64,000 nt of DNA from Variovorax sp. YR216. Its GTDB lineage: Bacteria > Pseudomonadota > Gammaproteobacteria > Burkholderiales > Burkholderiaceae_C. The translations under genes and the position numbers were made by a program. The stretch is taken from the NCBI RefSeq assembly GCF_900107745.1, contig NZ_FNRO01000001.1, positions 967,626 through 1,031,625 on the forward strand, read 5' to 3'. The notes below the pieces were generated by a model, which ran no database searches, had not been told where the DNA came from, and was given only the letters and a program-made list of their open reading frames with translations. Positions 8,109 to 17,060 of this stretch are shown piece by piece. The stretch's first letter is position 1, and every line of letters starts with the position of its first letter.

Positions 8109-9682
8109 TGCGTGACCTCCGCGTCGCTCCGTCGCCGCGAAGGCGGCTCTGCCCCGGGCGGCGGCAGGGGATCGTTCAGAAGTGGCGTCCAGTCGCGGCG
8201 CTCGGCCATGGCGCGGCGCGTGTCTTCGTCCATCGGCAGCGGCTGGTCGCGCGCGGCCTGCCAGCCGCCGCCCATGGCCTTGTAGAGGGCCACCAGGCTC
8301 TGCACCACGCTGCCTTGGGTGGTGACGAGTTGCTCCTGCTGGCTGAACAGCGTCCGCTGCGAATCGAGCACGCGCTGGAAGTCGACCAGCCCTTCGCGGT
8401 ACTGGATCGTCGCGATGTCGAGCGAGCGGCGCGCGGCCCGCACCGCGCCTTCGAGCAGGTCGATCTGCGCGCGGTTGCTCGCGAAGCTGGCGGCGGCATC
8501 GTCCATCTCGCGCGCTGCGGTCAGCACCGTGTTCTGGTACTGCTCCAGCAGTTGCCGGAAGCGCGCATCCTGCACCAGCACCTGGTTCTGGAGGTTGCCG
8601 TGGTCGAACACGTTCCACAGCAGCGCCGGGCCGATCGCCCAGCTCGCGGTGTTCGAAGACCCCGCGATCGAGGTGGCCGAGAGACCGAGCGTCCCGCCGA
8701 GCGCGATCGAAGGATAGAGCGCCGCCTCGCTGACCCCGATCAGCGCGGACTGCGCGGCGAGCTGCATCTCGGCCGTGCGCACGTCGGGCCGGCGCCGCAG
8801 CAGGTTCGCCGGCACGTCGACGATCAGCCCGAGCTCGGCGCGAGGAAGGCGGCCCTCCCCGGCCGCCATCTCGGGCAAAGCGCCCGGCGGCCGGCCCAGC
8901 AGCACCGCGAGTGCGTTCTGCGACTGGCGCAAAAGGCCCTCGAACTCGGGAATGGTCGCCAGCGTGGCGAGGTACAGCGAACGGGCCTGCTGCACATCGA
9001 GCTCGGCCTCGTTGCCGCTGCGGAACAGCCGCTCGGTGATCTGCAGGCTGCGCTTCTGGATCTGCGCGTTCTCGTGCGCGATGCGAAGCCGCAGCTCGGT
9101 CGTGCGGATGCTGCCGTAGAGGCTGGCCGCCTGCGCCGCGACCAGCACCTGTACGTCGTCGTACTGCGCAATGCTCGCGAAGTAGGCCGCATCGGCCGAC
9201 TCGATGCCGCGCCGGTACTTGCCCCAGAAGTCCATCTCCCAGGCGATGTCGAAGCCCGCGCTGGCGCTCCAGAAGGCGGTGTTCGCGCCGCGCGACTGGC
9301 GCTGGCCGGCACGCAGCGCATTGCCGCTCACCTGCTGCACCTGCGGATAAAGGCCGCTGCCCGCGATGCCGAGTTGCGCGCGCGACTCGAGGATGCGCAT
9401 CGCCGCAAGGCGCACGCCGGGGTTGCGGCGCTGGGCTTCCGCCACCAGTGCGTCGAGTACCGGGTCATCGAAGCTGTGCCACCAGGCGTCGTCCACGGGC
9501 CGCGCGCGCGGCAGCGCATCCGTCGCGAGCGTGCGTCCCGCGTCGCCGGACCAGTCCGAAAGCCACGGCACGGCAGGCCGCGCGAAGTCCGGGCCGAGCA
9601 TGGTGCAGCCGCCCAAGCCCAAGCCCAGGCACGCGAACCACGCAAGGGCCGCAAGGTGCCAATGCGAGGTCGCGGCCGGCAT
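8105..9682 (-). CDS. NodT-family outer membrane efflux lipoprotein
   Basis: The 525-residue TolC-like outer membrane factor starts at MPAATSHWHLAALAWF with a lipoprotein signal peptide ending in the lipobox LGLGGC (lipidated Cys near residue 26). It then has two outer-membrane-efflux-protein repeats with long helices, as in RND/EmrAB outer membrane channels (NodT family). I rejected the longer open frame to 9748 because it places an Arg-rich stretch before the signal sequence. The start is 4 bp after the stop of the AI-2E family gene. The C-terminus ends SDAEVTQ, encoded by the same sequence as the downstream linker, suggesting the 3' end was extended when that element arose. Confidence 0.88.
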   Translation of the reverse strand: MPAATSHWHLAALAWFACLGLGLGGCTMLGPDFARPAVPWLSDWSGDAGRTLATDALPRARPVDDAWWHSFDDPVLDALVAEAQRRNPGVRLAAMRILESRAQLGIAGSGLYPQVQQVSGNALRAGQRQSRGANTAFWSASAGFDIAWEMDFWGKYRRGIESADAAYFASIAQYDDVQVLVAAQAASLYGSIRTTELRLRIAHENAQIQKRSLQITERLFRSGNEAELDVQQARSLYLATLATIPEFEGLLRQSQNALAVLLGRPPGALPEMAAGEGRLPRAELGLIVDVPANLLRRRPDVRTAEMQLAAQSALIGVSEAALYPSIALGGTLGLSATSIAGSSNTASWAIGPALLWNVFDHGNLQNQVLVQDARFRQLLEQYQNTVLTAAREMDDAAASFASNRAQIDLLEGAVRAARRSLDIATIQYREGLVDFQRVLDSQRTLFSQQEQLVTTQGSVVQSLVALYKAMGGGWQAARDQPLPMDEDTRRAMAERRDWTPLLNDPLPPPGAEPPSRRRSDAEVTQ

Positions 9683-9686
9683 GCCT

Positions 9687-10817
9687 TCAGTCGCCGGCCG
9701 GCAGATCGCTCTTCGCTGCGGGCGCGTCCGATGCCGGACTGGTCGCAACCCAGCCCATGAAGATCTGGTAGCCGAGCGCGAGCAAGGTGGCGCCGACGAA
9801 CATGCCGAGGATGCCCGCGGTCGCCATGCCGCCGAGCGCGCCGATCAGGATCACCGGCATCGGCGCATCGACCCCGCGACCCAGCATCAGCGGCTTGAGC
9901 ACGTTGTCGGCCATGCCCGCGACCAGCAGCAGCACCGTGTACCCGACCGCGGCGCCGGTTTCGTAGTCGGCACGTGTCCACAGCCAGGCGATGGCCGGCA
10001 GCGTGACGATGACCGCCGGCACCTGCGCGATGCCGAGCACGAGCACGATCGCCGAGAGCACCCCGGCCCACGGGACGCCCGCGATCAGCAGGCACACCCC
10101 GACGATGATCGCCTGGATGAAGGCGACGCCGATCACGCCCTGCGCCACCGCGCGGATGGTTGCCGTGGAGAGGTTCGCGAACTCGACACCGCGCGCGGGC
10201 CCGATGATGCGCACGAAGATCGCCTGGACGGCGCCGCTGCCAGCCTCGCCGAAGGCCATGACGATCCCCGCAACGATGATCGCGGCGAGGAACATCAGGA
10301 GCGCGCCGCCGATGCCCGCAACCGCGCCGAGCGCAGTGCGCGCGAGATTGCCGATCTTCGGCTGCAGGCTCTGAACCAGCGCCGGCAAGTCGTCGTGCGC
10401 CTGCGTCCAGATCGCGAAGACCTTGTCGCCAACGATGGGCCATTTCGCGACGCTGTCGCGCGGTGCGGGCAGCCGCAGCGAGTTGTTCTGCACGTCGGCG
10501 ATCAGCCCCCGCACCGAGTCCCCGACCGAGCTCAGGAGCACCGCGGTGGGCACGATGATCAGCACGATGCCCGCCAGCACCAGCACCGTGGCCGCGAGCC
10601 CCTGCCGCCCACCCATGCGGCGCGCGAGCGACTGCTGTGCCGGATAGAGCGTGACCGCGAGGATCAGCGACCACGCGATCAACGTCAGGAACGGGGAAAA
10701 CACGCGGTAGCAGAGCAGCGCGAGCACGATCACGAGGCCGGCGCGGATCAGCACATCCATGAGCGCAGACGCGCCGCGTGACACCAGTCGATCGTCGGAT
10801 TCGGCAGGCATCGACAT
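9687..10817 (-). CDS. AI-2E/PerM-family transporter
   Basis: The 376-residue membrane protein has about eight transmembrane segments arranged as in the UPF0118/AI-2E exporter family: two N-terminal helices, a soluble loop (about residues 75-150), then clustered helices with the Gly-rich segments GAVAGIGGALLMFLAA and LLVAGMADNVLKPLMLGRG. The DNVLKP motif near the C-terminal third is characteristic. Members include TqsA, PerM and Na+/H+ antiporters, so the substrate cannot be assigned. The gene lies 19 bp after the VIT-like gene and 4 bp before nodT, so it is probably in the same transcript. Confidence 0.82.
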   Translation of the reverse strand: MSMPAESDDRLVSRGASALMDVLIRAGLVIVLALLCYRVFSPFLTLIAWSLILAVTLYPAQQSLARRMGGRQGLAATVLVLAGIVLIIVPTAVLLSSVGDSVRGLIADVQNNSLRLPAPRDSVAKWPIVGDKVFAIWTQAHDDLPALVQSLQPKIGNLARTALGAVAGIGGALLMFLAAIIVAGIVMAFGEAGSGAVQAIFVRIIGPARGVEFANLSTATIRAVAQGVIGVAFIQAIIVGVCLLIAGVPWAGVLSAIVLVLGIAQVPAVIVTLPAIAWLWTRADYETGAAVGYTVLLLVAGMADNVLKPLMLGRGVDAPMPVILIGALGGMATAGILGMFVGATLLALGYQIFMGWVATSPASDAPAAKSDLPAGD

Positions 10818-10836
10818 GCTTTTCTCCCGTTAGGAT

Positions 10837-11475
10837 TCAACCGCCCAGCGCGATGATCACGAGCTGGATGCCAGCACCGAGCGCGGCCATCACGAAGGCC
10901 GCGCGCCACGGCTGGAGGCCCGCGTAGCGCCCCCATCCATAGCCGCACAGGAACATCATCGCGATCCCGATCACGGCCGACACGCGCATGGCGGGCCGCA
11001 CCTCGCTGAAGAACAGGAAGGGCAGCACCGGTGGGAAGGTCGATGCGAAGACCAGCAGGAAGACACTAAAGGCGCCGAGCAGATCCTGCCGCGTGAGCCC
11101 TGTGGCCGGCGCCCTGTGCAACGACTGAGCCACCATCCACTGCCGCGTGCGTTCGAGATCGGACGGCCCGAGCGCACTCGAGAGCGGACCCAGCTCCTGC
11201 GCGATCAGGTCATGGGCCGGTTCGCCGGACGCCGCGATCACCTCGCGCCAGAGCCTGGCCTGGCGCGCCCGCGTCACGAGGTTGCGCAGCACGTACATCA
11301 CGGCGTCGACGAAGCCCCAGGCGAGGTTACAGCCGAGCGCCGCGATGAGCATCTCACGCACCTCCTTCTGGCCGGCAGTGGCCACGCTCAAGGTGCCCGT
11401 GAAGCTCAGGACCATGAACAGGCCGAAGAGGATCTCGGAATTGCGGTCTATCGGATCGAGAATTCGGTTTTCCAT
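10837..11475 (-). CDS. VIT1/CCC1-like membrane protein
   Basis: The 212-residue protein has an N-terminal helix (ILFGLFMVLSFTGTLSVAT), a second helix with NLAWGFVDAVMYVL, an Arg-rich cytoplasmic middle and three C-terminal helices. The layout resembles the vacuolar iron transporter VIT1/CCC1 family, which moves Fe2+ or Mn2+ out of the cytoplasm. The Glu-rich metal-binding insert of classical VIT proteins is reduced, so ion specificity is uncertain. I chose the ATG at 11475 (MENRILDPIDRN), preceded by GGAGGAG; the frame upstream of it is only the shadow of arcC. It is 50 bp after arcC. Confidence 0.65.
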   Translation of the reverse strand: MENRILDPIDRNSEILFGLFMVLSFTGTLSVATAGQKEVREMLIAALGCNLAWGFVDAVMYVLRNLVTRARQARLWREVIAASGEPAHDLIAQELGPLSSALGPSDLERTRQWMVAQSLHRAPATGLTRQDLLGAFSVFLLVFASTFPPVLPFLFFSEVRPAMRVSAVIGIAMMFLCGYGWGRYAGLQPWRAAFVMAALGAGIQLVIIALGG

Positions 11476-11525
11476 CTGGACTCCTCCTCCCGACGTGCGC
11501 GGGCGGCACCTGCCGCCACACCGAC

Positions 11526-12479
11526 CTATCTCGCAAGCACGATGCCGGACGCCGCCGACGATACAGTGGTTCCCGCCTCGCCGGCAATGATGCGTTCCAG
11601 GTCCCCGAGCGCACCGATCGCGGCGGTCTTGCCGGTCGCCTTCGCGAAGCGGCAGGCCGCATCGACCTTCGGCCCCATCGAGCCGGCGGCGAAGGTCATC
11701 GCCGACAGCGCATCGGGCGTCGCGCGGCGGACGGCGCGCTGCGTCGGCTTGCCCCAGTCCACATAGACGGCGTCGGCATCGGTGAGCATCACGTACAGGT
11801 CGGCCTTGAGCTCGCGCGCGAGCAGTTCGGTGGCCAGGTCCTTGTCGATCACGCATTCGATTCCGGCCAGCTTGCGATGGGTACCCGGCTGATGGGAGCC
11901 CGGCTCATAGGCCGCCGGAATGCCGCCACCGCCCGCTGCAATGACGATGGTGTTGTGTTCGAGCAGCCACTTGATCGGGCGCAGCTCGAAGATGCGCTTG
12001 GGCTCCGGCGAGGCGACCACGCGCCGCCACTTGTCGCCATCCTGCTTGAAGACCCAGGACTTCTCGGCCGCGAGCCGGTCGGCGACTTCCTTGGTGTAGA
12101 CCGGGCCGATGAACTTGGTCGGGTTCGCGAAGGCCGGGTCCTTCGGGTCGACCTCGATCATGGTCAGGAGCGTCGCGAAGGGCCGCTCGAACGGCAGCAG
12201 GTTGCCCAGCTCCTGCTCGATCATGTAGCCGATCATCCCTTCGGTTTCCGCGTCGAGCACATCGAGCGGATAGGTCTCCACGTCGGTGTAGGCCGCACCC
12301 TGCAGCGCGAGCAGGCCGACCTGCGGCCCGTTGCCGTGGCCAACCACCATGTCGTGCAGCCGGGCGACCGGCGCGAGCGCCCTGGCGGCGACGCGGATGT
12401 TCTCGCGCTGGTTCTCCGAGGTCATGGGCTGCCCGCGTCGCAGCAGCGCATTTCCGCCGAGCGCGGTGACGATGAGCAT
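11526..12479 (-). CDS. arcC: Carbamate kinase
   Basis: The 317-residue protein starts [17 protein letters not shown], the N-terminal carbamate kinase signature, followed by [16 protein letters not shown] near residue 45, with [10 protein letters not shown] and the amino-acid-kinase core around residues 180-250. It makes ATP from carbamoyl phosphate and ADP, the energy-yielding last step of the arginine deiminase pathway. It is 2 bp downstream of arcB. The length is normal for ArcC. No arcD-type antiporter is adjacent; the PotE-like gene at 15678 may serve. Confidence 0.95.
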   Translation of the reverse strand: MLIVTALGGNALLRRGQPMTSENQRENIRVAARALAPVARLHDMVVGHGNGPQVGLLALQGAAYTDVETYPLDVLDAETEGMIGYMIEQELGNLLPFERPFATLLTMIEVDPKDPAFANPTKFIGPVYTKEVADRLAAEKSWVFKQDGDKWRRVVASPEPKRIFELRPIKWLLEHNTIVIAAGGGGIPAAYEPGSHQPGTHRKLAGIECVIDKDLATELLARELKADLYVMLTDADAVYVDWGKPTQRAVRRATPDALSAMTFAAGSMGPKVDAACRFAKATGKTAAIGALGDLERIIAGEAGTTVSSAASGIVLAR

Positions 12480-12481
12480 GG

Positions 12482-13486
12482 TCAGTCTCCCATCGTTGCG
12501 ACCAGGATGGCCTTGATCGTGTGCATGCGGTTCTCCGCCTGCTCGAAGGCGATGTTGTATTCGGACTCGAACACCTCGTCGGTGACTTCGAGGCCGTCCT
12601 TGATGCCGTAGGTGTCGGCAATCTGCTTGCCCAGCACCGTCTCGCTGTCGTGGAACGCGGGCAGGCAGTGCATCAGCTTGACGTGCGGATTGCCGCTGGC
12701 CTTCATCAGCTCGGCGTTGACCTGGTAGGCCTTCAGCAGGTCGATGCGTTCCTTCCAGACTTCCTTCGGCTCGCCCATCGACACCCAGACATCGGTGTGG
12801 ATGAAGTCCACGCCCTTGACCGCCGCCTTCGGATCGTCGGTGATGGTGAGCTTGCCGCCGTAGCGCTTTTCCAGATCGCGCGCGATGTTCACGAATTCCT
12901 CCGCGGGCCAGAGCGACTTCGGCCCGCAGATGCGCACGTCCATGCCCATGAGGCAGCCGACGATCATCAGCGAGTGGCCCATGTTGTTGCGGGTGTCACC
13001 CATGAACGCGTACTTGATCTCGTGGATCGGCCGGTCGCTGTGCTCGCGCATGGTCATCACGTCGGCGAGCATCTGGGTGGGGTGGTATTCGTCGGTGAGC
13101 CCGTTGAAGACCGGCACGCCGGCGTACTTCGCGAGCGTCTCGACGCCGGTCTGGCTCGACCCGCGGTACTCGATCGCGTCGTACATGCGGCCCAGCACGC
13201 GCGCAGTGTCCTTGAACGACTCCTTGTGGCCGATCTGCGAGCCGGCGGGGTCCAGGTAGGTCACATGCGCCCCCTGGTCGTGGCAGGCCACCTCGAACGA
13301 GCAGCGGGTGCGGGTCGAGGTCTTCTCGAAGATCAGGCAGATCTGCTTGCCGAGCAGATGGCGCTGCTCGGTGCGCGCGTACTTGGCGCGCTTGAGGTCA
13401 CGCGCCAGGTCGAGCAGGTAGCGGAACTCACGCTGGGTGTAGTCCTGCACGGTCAGCAGGGAGCGGTTGCGCAGATTGAAGCTCAT
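12482..13486 (-). CDS. arcB: Ornithine carbamoyltransferase, catabolic
   Basis: The 334-residue enzyme has the carbamoyl-phosphate-binding [11 protein letters not shown] (near residue 55) and the HCLPAFHD loop near residue 275. In the ADI pathway it phosphorolyses citrulline to ornithine and carbamoyl phosphate. I chose the ATG at 13486 ([12 protein letters not shown]) because an AGGAG lies 6 nt upstream at 13493-13497; the frame's earlier ATG at 13507 would overlap arcA. The spacing to arcA is 17 bp. Length and operon place fit the catabolic ArcB rather than the biosynthetic ArgF. Confidence 0.95.
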   Translation of the reverse strand: MSFNLRNRSLLTVQDYTQREFRYLLDLARDLKRAKYARTEQRHLLGKQICLIFEKTSTRTRCSFEVACHDQGAHVTYLDPAGSQIGHKESFKDTARVLGRMYDAIEYRGSSQTGVETLAKYAGVPVFNGLTDEYHPTQMLADVMTMREHSDRPIHEIKYAFMGDTRNNMGHSLMIVGCLMGMDVRICGPKSLWPAEEFVNIARDLEKRYGGKLTITDDPKAAVKGVDFIHTDVWVSMGEPKEVWKERIDLLKAYQVNAELMKASGNPHVKLMHCLPAFHDSETVLGKQIADTYGIKDGLEVTDEVFESEYNIAFEQAENRMHTIKAILVATMGD

Positions 13487-13503
13487 GAAACTCTCCTGAT
13501 GGG

Positions 13504-14727
13504 TCAATACGCGGGATCACGTGAAATGGGGCACGTCATGCAATGGCCGCCTCCGCGACCCCGTCCGAGTTCCGCGCCGCGCACGGTGATCACCTCGATC
13601 CCGGCCTTGCGCAGCAGCGTGTTGGTGTACGGGTTGCGGTCGTAGGCCACCACCACGCCCGGTTCGAGCGCGACGACGTTGTTGCCGTCGTCCCATTGCT
13701 CGCGCTGGGCCTGCCATGCGTTGCCGCCGGTGTCGACCACGCGCATCTTGGGAATGCCGAGGGCCTCCTTCACGACATCGAACATATGCCCCTTGTCCGC
13801 CCGGATGTCGAGCGCATCGCCCTCCCCCGGCCGCACGCTGTAGCACCGCACCTGGTCGGACACCTCGCGGAACGCCGTGACCACCTCGCGATCGCAGAAG
13901 CTGAACACGGTGTCCAGATGCATCGCCGCACGGCTCTTGGGCATCAGGCAGGCGATCACACGCTCGGCGGCCTTGTTCGCGAACAGCTGCTGCGCGACCT
14001 GGAACACCGCCTGCCGCGTGGTGCGCTCTCCCATGCCGATCAGCACGACGCCCTTGCCGACCGGCATGACGTCGCCGCCTTCCATCGTCGATGCGCCGAA
14101 GGGCTCGTCCGAATCGCCCCACCAGATCTTGAAGTCCGCGCCCTTGAAGCGCGGATGGAACTTGTAGACCGCCCGCTGCAGCAGCGTCTCCGGCTTGCGC
14201 GCAGGCCAGTACATCGGGTTGCAGGTCACGCCGTTGTAGATCCAGCATGAGGGGTCGCGCTGGAAGAGCGTGTTCGGAATCGGCGGCACCAGGAAGTCGG
14301 TGCCGCCCATCGCCTCTTCGAGCAGTTTCGACCACTCGCTCTTCGGGACGTCGAGGACCGCGATGCCGCCGATCAGGTGTTCGGCCAGCTTCTCGGCGGG
14401 CATCTCGTCGAGCCACGCCCGCAGAGGCGCAACGCCAAGCCCCACGTCGTTGACCGTGATGCGCCGGTCGAGCACGAACGCGCGGGCCTCGGCGTCCTTG
14501 AGCGTTTCGGCCAGCATGTCGTGCAGATCGATCACCTCCACGCCGCGCTCGCGCATCTTGAGCACGAAGTCGTAGTGGTCCTTCTGCGCTTCCTGCACCC
14601 ACAGGACATCGTCGAAGAGAAGCTCTGCGGCGTTGCCCGGCGTCAGGCGCTGGTGGGCGAGTCCCGGTCGGCAGACCATCACGGTCCTGAGCTTGCCGAC
14701 TTCGCTGTGCACTCCTAGCTTTTGCAT
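13504..14727 (-). CDS. arcA: Arginine deiminase
   Basis: The 407-residue enzyme hydrolyses arginine to citrulline and ammonia. Family landmarks are present: [13 protein letters not shown] with the catalytic region near residue 155, [10 protein letters not shown] near 215, [11 protein letters not shown] near 270, and the C-terminal [14 protein letters not shown] holding the nucleophilic Cys. The start is backed by GGAGG upstream (14737-14741 complement). The order arcA-arcB-arcC is canonical. The released ammonia can buffer the cytoplasm, which fits the two neighbouring decarboxylases. Confidence 0.96.
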   Translation of the reverse strand: MQKLGVHSEVGKLRTVMVCRPGLAHQRLTPGNAAELLFDDVLWVQEAQKDHYDFVLKMRERGVEVIDLHDMLAETLKDAEARAFVLDRRITVNDVGLGVAPLRAWLDEMPAEKLAEHLIGGIAVLDVPKSEWSKLLEEAMGGTDFLVPPIPNTLFQRDPSCWIYNGVTCNPMYWPARKPETLLQRAVYKFHPRFKGADFKIWWGDSDEPFGASTMEGGDVMPVGKGVVLIGMGERTTRQAVFQVAQQLFANKAAERVIACLMPKSRAAMHLDTVFSFCDREVVTAFREVSDQVRCYSVRPGEGDALDIRADKGHMFDVVKEALGIPKMRVVDTGGNAWQAQREQWDDGNNVVALEPGVVVAYDRNPYTNTLLRKAGIEVITVRGAELGRGRGGGHCMTCPISRDPAY

Positions 14728-14756
14728 GTCGAGCCTCCTGTGTGCTGCTTCAACGG

Positions 14757-15668
14757 TTATTCGGGCAGGGCCATCAGTTCGAAGAATTCGAGCGTCTCGC
14801 GGTCCGGCTCCTTCAGATACGTGCGGTAGATGGTCGGCAATTCGGCCGACCGGTAGATCCGGCTCAGCGCGCGATCCACGGTGAGGCGGAAGTCATCGTC
14901 GTTGCGCCGGATCGCGAAGGCCAGCAGTTCGCGGCGGAAGAGTTGATCGAGCACGACCAGGCTGGACTTGGCCGGACTGCGCCCCACGGCGTCGAGCAGC
15001 AGCGGGCGCCCATCGAAGAAGGCATCGACGCGACGATCGACCACCGCCTGCACGCCCTCGCCCGTGTCCTTGACGGACACCACGTCGACCGCGATGCGAC
15101 GCTCGGCGAGCTTGTCGACCAGAGCGCGCTCTACCACCGTTCCCTTGACCACGGCGAGCGCGCGTCGCTCCGGCGCGTTGGTGCCGCGCCAGATCACCGC
15201 GCGGGGCGGCTCCTGCCCTGTGAGCACCTGCACGAGGCGCACCGGTGCGTCCGAGCGGATGACTGCATTCACGCCGACAAAGCCCACCGGGATCGAGAAG
15301 CTGACCTGGGCGCGACGCTCCAGCGTGGGCACCGCGCCGCACAGCATGTCGATCTTGCCCTGCTCGACGGCGCTGAAGCGCTCTTCCATCGACACCTGCA
15401 ACAGTTCGACCGCCAGCGAGGGCAGCTTCAACTCCTGCCTGGCCGCGTCGCCGATCTTGGTGCACAGCGCAATTGCATAACCGGTCGCCTTGCCGGTCGC
15501 ATCCTTCTGTGTGAGCGGCGAGCCGTCGGAGACATAGCCGACGACGAACTTGCCCGATTCGCGCAACTTGTCGAGCGTGCCCGCCGCGAATGCGCCACCT
15601 GCGTGCAGCAGTGCCGCGCCGACCAGCGCAATGAAGACGTTTCGTGTCCTGGTGTGTCGCATGGCCAT
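14757..15668 (-). CDS. Family 3 periplasmic amino-acid-binding protein (orphan)
   Basis: The 303-residue protein has a Sec signal peptide ([21 protein letters not shown]) and a bacterial SBP family 3 fold: [22 protein letters not shown] near residue 43, then a glutamate/ornithine-type binding core. No permease or ATPase gene of that ABC class is in the cluster, so it either works with a remote transporter or acts as a sensor or scavenger. Its place between potE and arcA suggests an arginine or ornithine ligand. A second in-frame ATG at 15662 is an equally plausible start, with AAGGGG 7 nt upstream. Confidence 0.8.
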   Translation of the reverse strand: MAMRHTRTRNVFIALVGAALLHAGGAFAAGTLDKLRESGKFVVGYVSDGSPLTQKDATGKATGYAIALCTKIGDAARQELKLPSLAVELLQVSMEERFSAVEQGKIDMLCGAVPTLERRAQVSFSIPVGFVGVNAVIRSDAPVRLVQVLTGQEPPRAVIWRGTNAPERRALAVVKGTVVERALVDKLAERRIAVDVVSVKDTGEGVQAVVDRRVDAFFDGRPLLLDAVGRSPAKSSLVVLDQLFRRELLAFAIRRNDDDFRLTVDRALSRIYRSAELPTIYRTYLKEPDRETLEFFELMALPE

Positions 15669-15677
15669 CCCCTTCCC

Positions 15678-17009
15678 TTATGCGGTACGGGTGGCTGCCA
15701 CCCGTGTCACGAAGCGCGGCGCCATGAAGCCGTAGATGATGAAGCCGATCGCCATCACCAGCATGCCGCCGAGCACCGCGTCCTTGCCCGAGGCATAGAG
15801 CGCGTACACCGAATACAGCATCGCCACCACCGCGACGAAGGCATTTCGTTTGTAGACCCCGGCGTCGACACCCGCGTTGCGCATGATCACGAACAGCGCC
15901 GAGAGCGAGACGATGTAGGGCACCACGTTGGTCACCACCGCGAGGTTCACGAGCGCGGCGAACTGCTTGCTCAGGTCCGGAGAGATCGTGGACAGCGCCA
16001 TGATCGACTGCACGACGCCCATGATCACCATGCCCGCGATCGGCGCACCGGCCGCGCTCGCCTTGCCGAAGATGGCCGGGAACATGTCGGTGTCGGCCGC
16101 ATCCTTGGCGGTCTGGGCGAGCGTGAACTGCCAGCCCAGCAGCGAACCGACGCAGGCCATCGCGGCCAGCGCCATCACGGTCTGGCCGACCGCGGGGCTG
16201 AACATCTGCGTGTACGCGAGCCCGAACGGGCCTGTGGACTTGGCCAGATCGGCATTCGGAACGATCCCCTGGATCACCGTGGTCGAGAGGATGTAGATCA
16301 CTGCCGCGCCCAGCGTGCCGAACATGCAGGCGAGCGGCACGTCGCGCTTCGGGTTCTCGACCGCCGAGGCGTTCTGCGAAGCCGACTCCATGCCGAGGAA
16401 GGCCCACAGGGTGAGCGAGATGCTCGAGCCCATGCCTTCCCCGAGGCTCAGTCCCTTCGGATTCCACGCCGCCGAAAAAGTCTGGCTGCTGAACCAGAAC
16501 CATCCCGCGATCGAAATGAAGCCCACGGGCAGGATCACGCCCCACACCGTGATGGCGCCGATGCGCCCGGTCAGCTTGGGCCCGCCGAAGTTCGCGACCG
16601 TCGTGATCCACAGCAGCGCGATGACGCCGATGCAGGTCGAGATCGCGGAGGACGTGAGGATGGGAAAGAACGCCGCGAGGTAGCCCAGCGCGGAACTCGC
16701 CACCGCCACGTTCGCGATCGCCAGCGAGATGAAGTACAGGAAGAAGACGTTGAAGTAGCCGTCCTTCCCGTAGGCATCCTCCGCATAGGCCGCCATGCCG
16801 CCCGACCGCTGGTTGAACACCCCCGCCTGCGCGAAGCTGTAGGCGATCGCGAGCGATCCGAGCGCTGTCACGACCCACGAAAGCAGCGAGATCGCGCCGA
16901 CCTGCGCCATGTTGGCGGGCAGCATGATGATCCCCGAGCCCATCATGTTGACCGTCACGATGAAGGTCAACTGCATCACGCCCATCTTCTTTTCCTGAAC
17001 GGCTGCCAT
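15678..17009 (-). CDS. potE: PotE-like ornithine/putrescine antiporter (APC family)
   Basis: The 443-residue protein has 12 predicted transmembrane segments of the amino acid-polyamine-organocation superfamily. The first segment holds NMMGSGIIMLPANMAQVG, the substrate-binding GSGI loop, and there is WAFLGMESASQNASAV near residue 205, as in PotE/CadB. It is expected to exchange external ornithine (or lysine or arginine) for internal putrescine (or cadaverine or agmatine). It sits directly after the ornithine decarboxylase gene, mirroring speF-potE. The substrate pair is inferred from context. The next gene, the binding protein, starts 9 bp later. Confidence 0.85.
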   Translation of the reverse strand: MAAVQEKKMGVMQLTFIVTVNMMGSGIIMLPANMAQVGAISLLSWVVTALGSLAIAYSFAQAGVFNQRSGGMAAYAEDAYGKDGYFNVFFLYFISLAIANVAVASSALGYLAAFFPILTSSAISTCIGVIALLWITTVANFGGPKLTGRIGAITVWGVILPVGFISIAGWFWFSSQTFSAAWNPKGLSLGEGMGSSISLTLWAFLGMESASQNASAVENPKRDVPLACMFGTLGAAVIYILSTTVIQGIVPNADLAKSTGPFGLAYTQMFSPAVGQTVMALAAMACVGSLLGWQFTLAQTAKDAADTDMFPAIFGKASAAGAPIAGMVIMGVVQSIMALSTISPDLSKQFAALVNLAVVTNVVPYIVSLSALFVIMRNAGVDAGVYKRNAFVAVVAMLYSVYALYASGKDAVLGGMLVMAIGFIIYGFMAPRFVTRVAATRTA

Positions 17010-17060
17010 CGTCGTCTCCTTGGTTTGTTATCCGCGGGGCCCGCTCCGACCGCTGGCGCG

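Noticed and set aside
6259..8115. A 618-codon plus-strand frame opposite the DUF2955 and HlyD genes
   Set aside because: The opposite strand carries clear DUF2955 and HlyD proteins; the plus-strand translation is low-complexity His/Arg-rich shadow.
14728..14756. An ANR/FNR box (TTGAT-N4-ATCAA) before arcA, or before potE
   Set aside because: No such motif is present in the short gaps 14728-14756, 17010-17060 or 23103-23232; oxygen control by ANR is not supported by sequence here.
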